From NCBI GenBank assembly GCA_018812465.1, contig JAHJCS010000065.1, forward strand, positions 1 through 5,772: a stretch of DNA of 5,772 bases, in the 5' to 3' direction. Below, piece by piece: positions 4,292-5,772 of the stretch. Origin of the DNA: Nanobdellota archaeon (lineage in GTDB: Archaea > Nanobdellota > Nanobdellia > Woesearchaeales > UBA12501). Below the pieces are notes generated by a model. That model made no database searches, was not told the origin of the DNA, and saw only the letters and a program-made list of their open reading frames with translations. The first letter of the stretch is position 1; each line of letters opens with the position of its first letter. The position numbers were made by a program, and so were the translations under genes.

Positions 4292-5772
4292 TCATCTTTT
4301 CTTCTTAAGAAAACTTCTTTTCTTTGGTTTTATCTCTTCGATCATTGAGGACTCTATATCCTTTGCCTTTCTTGAATAGCGTTTTAGGATGCTCTTTGCT
4401 TTTAAAGCAAGATTATCATAAGTTCTTTTAGAACTCCTTGATGCAGCCTTGATAGAAGCTGCGCCTGCTGAGCCAGATGATACTGTTCTTTTCTTGAGTC
4501 TCCTGAAATAAGTATGCATCTTCTCTTCATCATCATGGATGATCTTAGCGACAATCCTCTTCTCCTGCTTTGCTTTTGCAATGCCTGATGACTCCAGATT
4601 AAGAAGATTCTTCTTTATTCTTGCTGCTGCACTGGCTGATCTTGATGATACAGAGCTGATTAGGGATTTAGCCTTTGAGATTGACCTATTCCAGCTCTCT
4701 TTGCCTTTCCTTGCCTGCTGCGCATTATGCTGCTGATGGAATTTTGCCATCATTATCTTCTGCTGCCTTTCTTTTGCGAGAGTGGCCTGCAGCTCTTTCT
4801 TCTCTTTCATCAGCATATTCTTATGCTCTTTCTCCCTCTGAGCATGAAGTTCTGCCATGCGCTTCTTATGATTGCTCATTTTCCTGGAGGGAGCAATGCC
4901 TTTTGCAAGGAAATCCTTTGATTTGGTGTAATAATCCCTGGCTATCCTTATAACATCCTGATCAAGCTTCTCTGAGAAACTGAGAGCTTTAGAGACATTA
5001 TCTTTTATCCTGCTGCTGAATTCTTGCATTCGCTTCTCTCTGAGCTTCCTTGATTTCTCTTTCTCAATCTTATTCTGCTTCTCTTTCTGAAGCTTTTCCT
5101 GCACATCTTTATGAACATCAATCCATTTAACCCTCTCAATAGCCTTCTCTTTCTCAGGCTCAACAGCTGCTTTCTGAGGCTGCTGGACTGAAGGCTTTAC
5201 AGGGCCTGGTCCTCTAGGTATTTTAGGTATAGATATCTTGGATATTGATTTCTTTGACTTCTGATAAGACTCCTTTATCTTTGAAAGCAGGTAATTGTCA
5301 AACTTCTTTGATAATGCCAGACCTTTCATTGAATGCTCTTTTATCTTATGTGCAGCTGATCTGCCTGCAGACATAATACTCTTGCTGATGATAGGGAATA
5401 GTGATTTTTTGGCCTTCTGGGGCTTTTCCCATTCAATCTTCTTAGGCTCTATGACTTCAATCACACCAGGCTTTCTCACTGGCTTCTTTCCCATCCTGGA
5501 TATAAGTTCTTCCTGGTCAGCAGGTTTCACAGGCTTCTGAGCAGGAAATGCATTCTTAATTGATTTTAAAAAGCTCTCTGACTTGTCAATAACCTTACTA
5601 TCAAGTTCCTTGGAATACTTCCATACCCGTGCAGAATGCTTCTTCACACCAGAACCAAAAGAAGACAAAGACTTAAATAAAGATCTAGACAAAGATGTCC
5701 CAGCAGCACCAACACCATTCACAAATGCACCAAACAAAGGCTTCTTTGGCTTCACAGGCTCAGGCTGCTTAA
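4292..5772 (-). CDS. Lysine-rich repeat protein, 5' end beyond window
   Basis: Unrecognised soluble protein, extremely basic and rich in Lys, Ser and Ala. An apparent GTG start at 5755 gives 487 residues, but the frame stays open upstream to the right edge (reading K-Q-P-E-P before the GTG-encoded Val), in the style of the protein's own Pro/Lys linkers, so the gene most likely starts outside the window. Numbered from that Val, three gapless 34-residue repeats lie at 37-70, 138-171 and 250-283, with invariant Lys, Ser, Asp and Lys at columns 2, 12, 16 and 31. A fourth, decayed copy may lie at 442-467. KxKKxLF boxes (2-8 and 114-120) precede the first two repeats. Pro-rich linkers (71-118, 175-200) and highly charged helices likely to form coiled coils (216-248, 296-350) separate them. 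The tail is KKRSFLKKKR. There is no membrane segment. Nucleic-acid binding, a scaffold, or membrane-surface contact through basic amphipathic helices are possible; none is shown. It heads the cluster with the membrane protein and antiporter. Confidence 0.75.
   Translation of the reverse strand, partial: KQPEPVKPKKPLFGAFVNGVGAAGTSLSRSLFKSLSSFGSGVKKHSARVWKYSKELDSKVIDKSESFLKSIKNAFPAQKPVKPADQEELISRMGKKPVRKPGVIEVIEPKKIEWEKPQKAKKSLFPIISKSIMSAGRSAAHKIKEHSMKGLALSKKFDNYLLSKIKESYQKSKKSISKISIPKIPRGPGPVKPSVQQPQKAAVEPEKEKAIERVKWIDVHKDVQEKLQKEKQNKIEKEKSRKLREKRMQEFSSRIKDNVSKALSFSEKLDQDVIRIARDYYTKSKDFLAKGIAPSRKMSNHKKRMAELHAQREKEHKNMLMKEKKELQATLAKERQQKIMMAKFHQQHNAQQARKGKESWNRSISKAKSLISSVSSRSASAAARIKKNLLNLESSGIAKAKQEKRIVAKIIHDDEEKMHTYFRRLKKRTVSSGSAGAASIKAASRSSKRTYDNLALKAKSILKRYSRKAKDIESSMIEEIKPKKRSFLKKKR
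4355..4432 (-). repeat. Degenerate fourth copy of the protein repeat
   Basis: Encodes residues 442-467 of the basic protein. The SKR-TYDN start followed by Lys-rich helix (LKAKSILKRYSRKAKDI) resembles the second half of repeat 2 (SKK-FDN ... SYQKSKKSI), but needs a one-residue and a two-residue gap, unlike the other three copies. Confidence 0.35.
4907..5008 (-). repeat. 34-residue protein repeat, copy 3
   Basis: Encodes residues 250-283 of the basic protein. It shares SEKLD (261-265) and YTKSKDF (276-282) with copies 1 and 2, and Val268-Ile269 with Val55-Ile56 of copy 1. It aligns without gaps. The repeat is seen at protein level; the DNA copies have diverged. Confidence 0.65.
5243..5344 (-). 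repeat. 34-residue protein repeat, copy 2
   Basis: Encodes residues 138-171 of the basic protein: IKEHS start, SKKFD core (149-153), then YQKSKKSI (164-171). A KAKKSLF box (114-120) precedes it, as KPKKPLF (2-8) precedes copy 1. Confidence 0.65.
5546..5647 (-). repeat. 34-residue protein repeat, copy 1
   Basis: Encodes residues 37-70 of the basic protein: VKKHS start, SKELD core (48-52), then Val55-Ile56 and FLKSIKNAF (62-70). Because the frame is open to the right, further copies may lie beyond the window. Confidence 0.65.

Noticed and set aside
4302..4311. TTCTTAAGAA palindrome near the end of the lysine-rich gene
   Set aside because: It lies within Lys/Leu-rich codons of the C-terminal tail, where such palindromes are expected from AAG/CTT codon use; it is not placed at a gene start.
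4539..4953. Overlapping plus-strand frames opposite the lysine-rich protein, rich in Leu, Phe and Ser
   Set aside because: These arise as complements of Lys, Glu and Ser codons; three mutually overlapping frames of this kind are shadows, not genes or signal peptides.

Overview
The window looks archaeal. All three start codons for which an upstream promoter can be judged have a BRE/TATA-like element about 25-27 nt upstream, the geometry of archaeal leaderless transcripts, and no convincing Shine-Dalgarno sequence precedes them. Gene spacing is tight, the proteins are compact, and the endonuclease IV-like protein has the short N-terminus that I associate with archaeal members of its family. A small-genome (DPANN-type) archaeon would fit, but that is inference; there is no rRNA or other phylogenetic marker here.

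Layout. Positions 1-789 (minus) hold an aldo/keto reductase cut off by the left edge. Positions 812-1576 (minus) hold an endonuclease IV/AP-endonuclease-2 family TIM-barrel protein just upstream of it. A 130-bp divergent intergenic region (1577-1706) carries one promoter in each direction and a cluster of GCCAT/ATGGC half-sites at the endonuclease start. Positions 1707-2468 (plus) hold a single AT-rich gene for a small, stripped-down protein-kinase-like protein. A 36-bp convergent gap separates it from a tight minus-strand cluster. That cluster, in transcription order, encodes a very basic repeat-containing protein (5772-4292, open at the right edge), a 189-residue multi-pass membrane protein of unknown function (4275-3706) and a CPA-superfamily cation/proton antiporter (3698-2505). 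Gaps inside the cluster are 16 and 7 nt, so the three are probably co-transcribed from a promoter outside the window.

How the genes may work together. The reductase and endonuclease have no obvious shared pathway. The three-gene cluster is the least explained part: a lysine-rich soluble protein built from gapless 34-residue repeats sits upstream of two membrane proteins, one of them an antiporter whose ion-binding motif departs from the usual Asn-Asp pair. The repeat protein is probably longer than it appears, because its frame stays open to the window edge. The kinase-like gene is about 10 percentage points lower in GC than its neighbours and transcribed against all of them, suggesting an accessory or acquired gene.

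No tRNA, rRNA, CRISPR array, insertion sequence or origin was recognised. No stretch longer than 300 bases lacks a gene.
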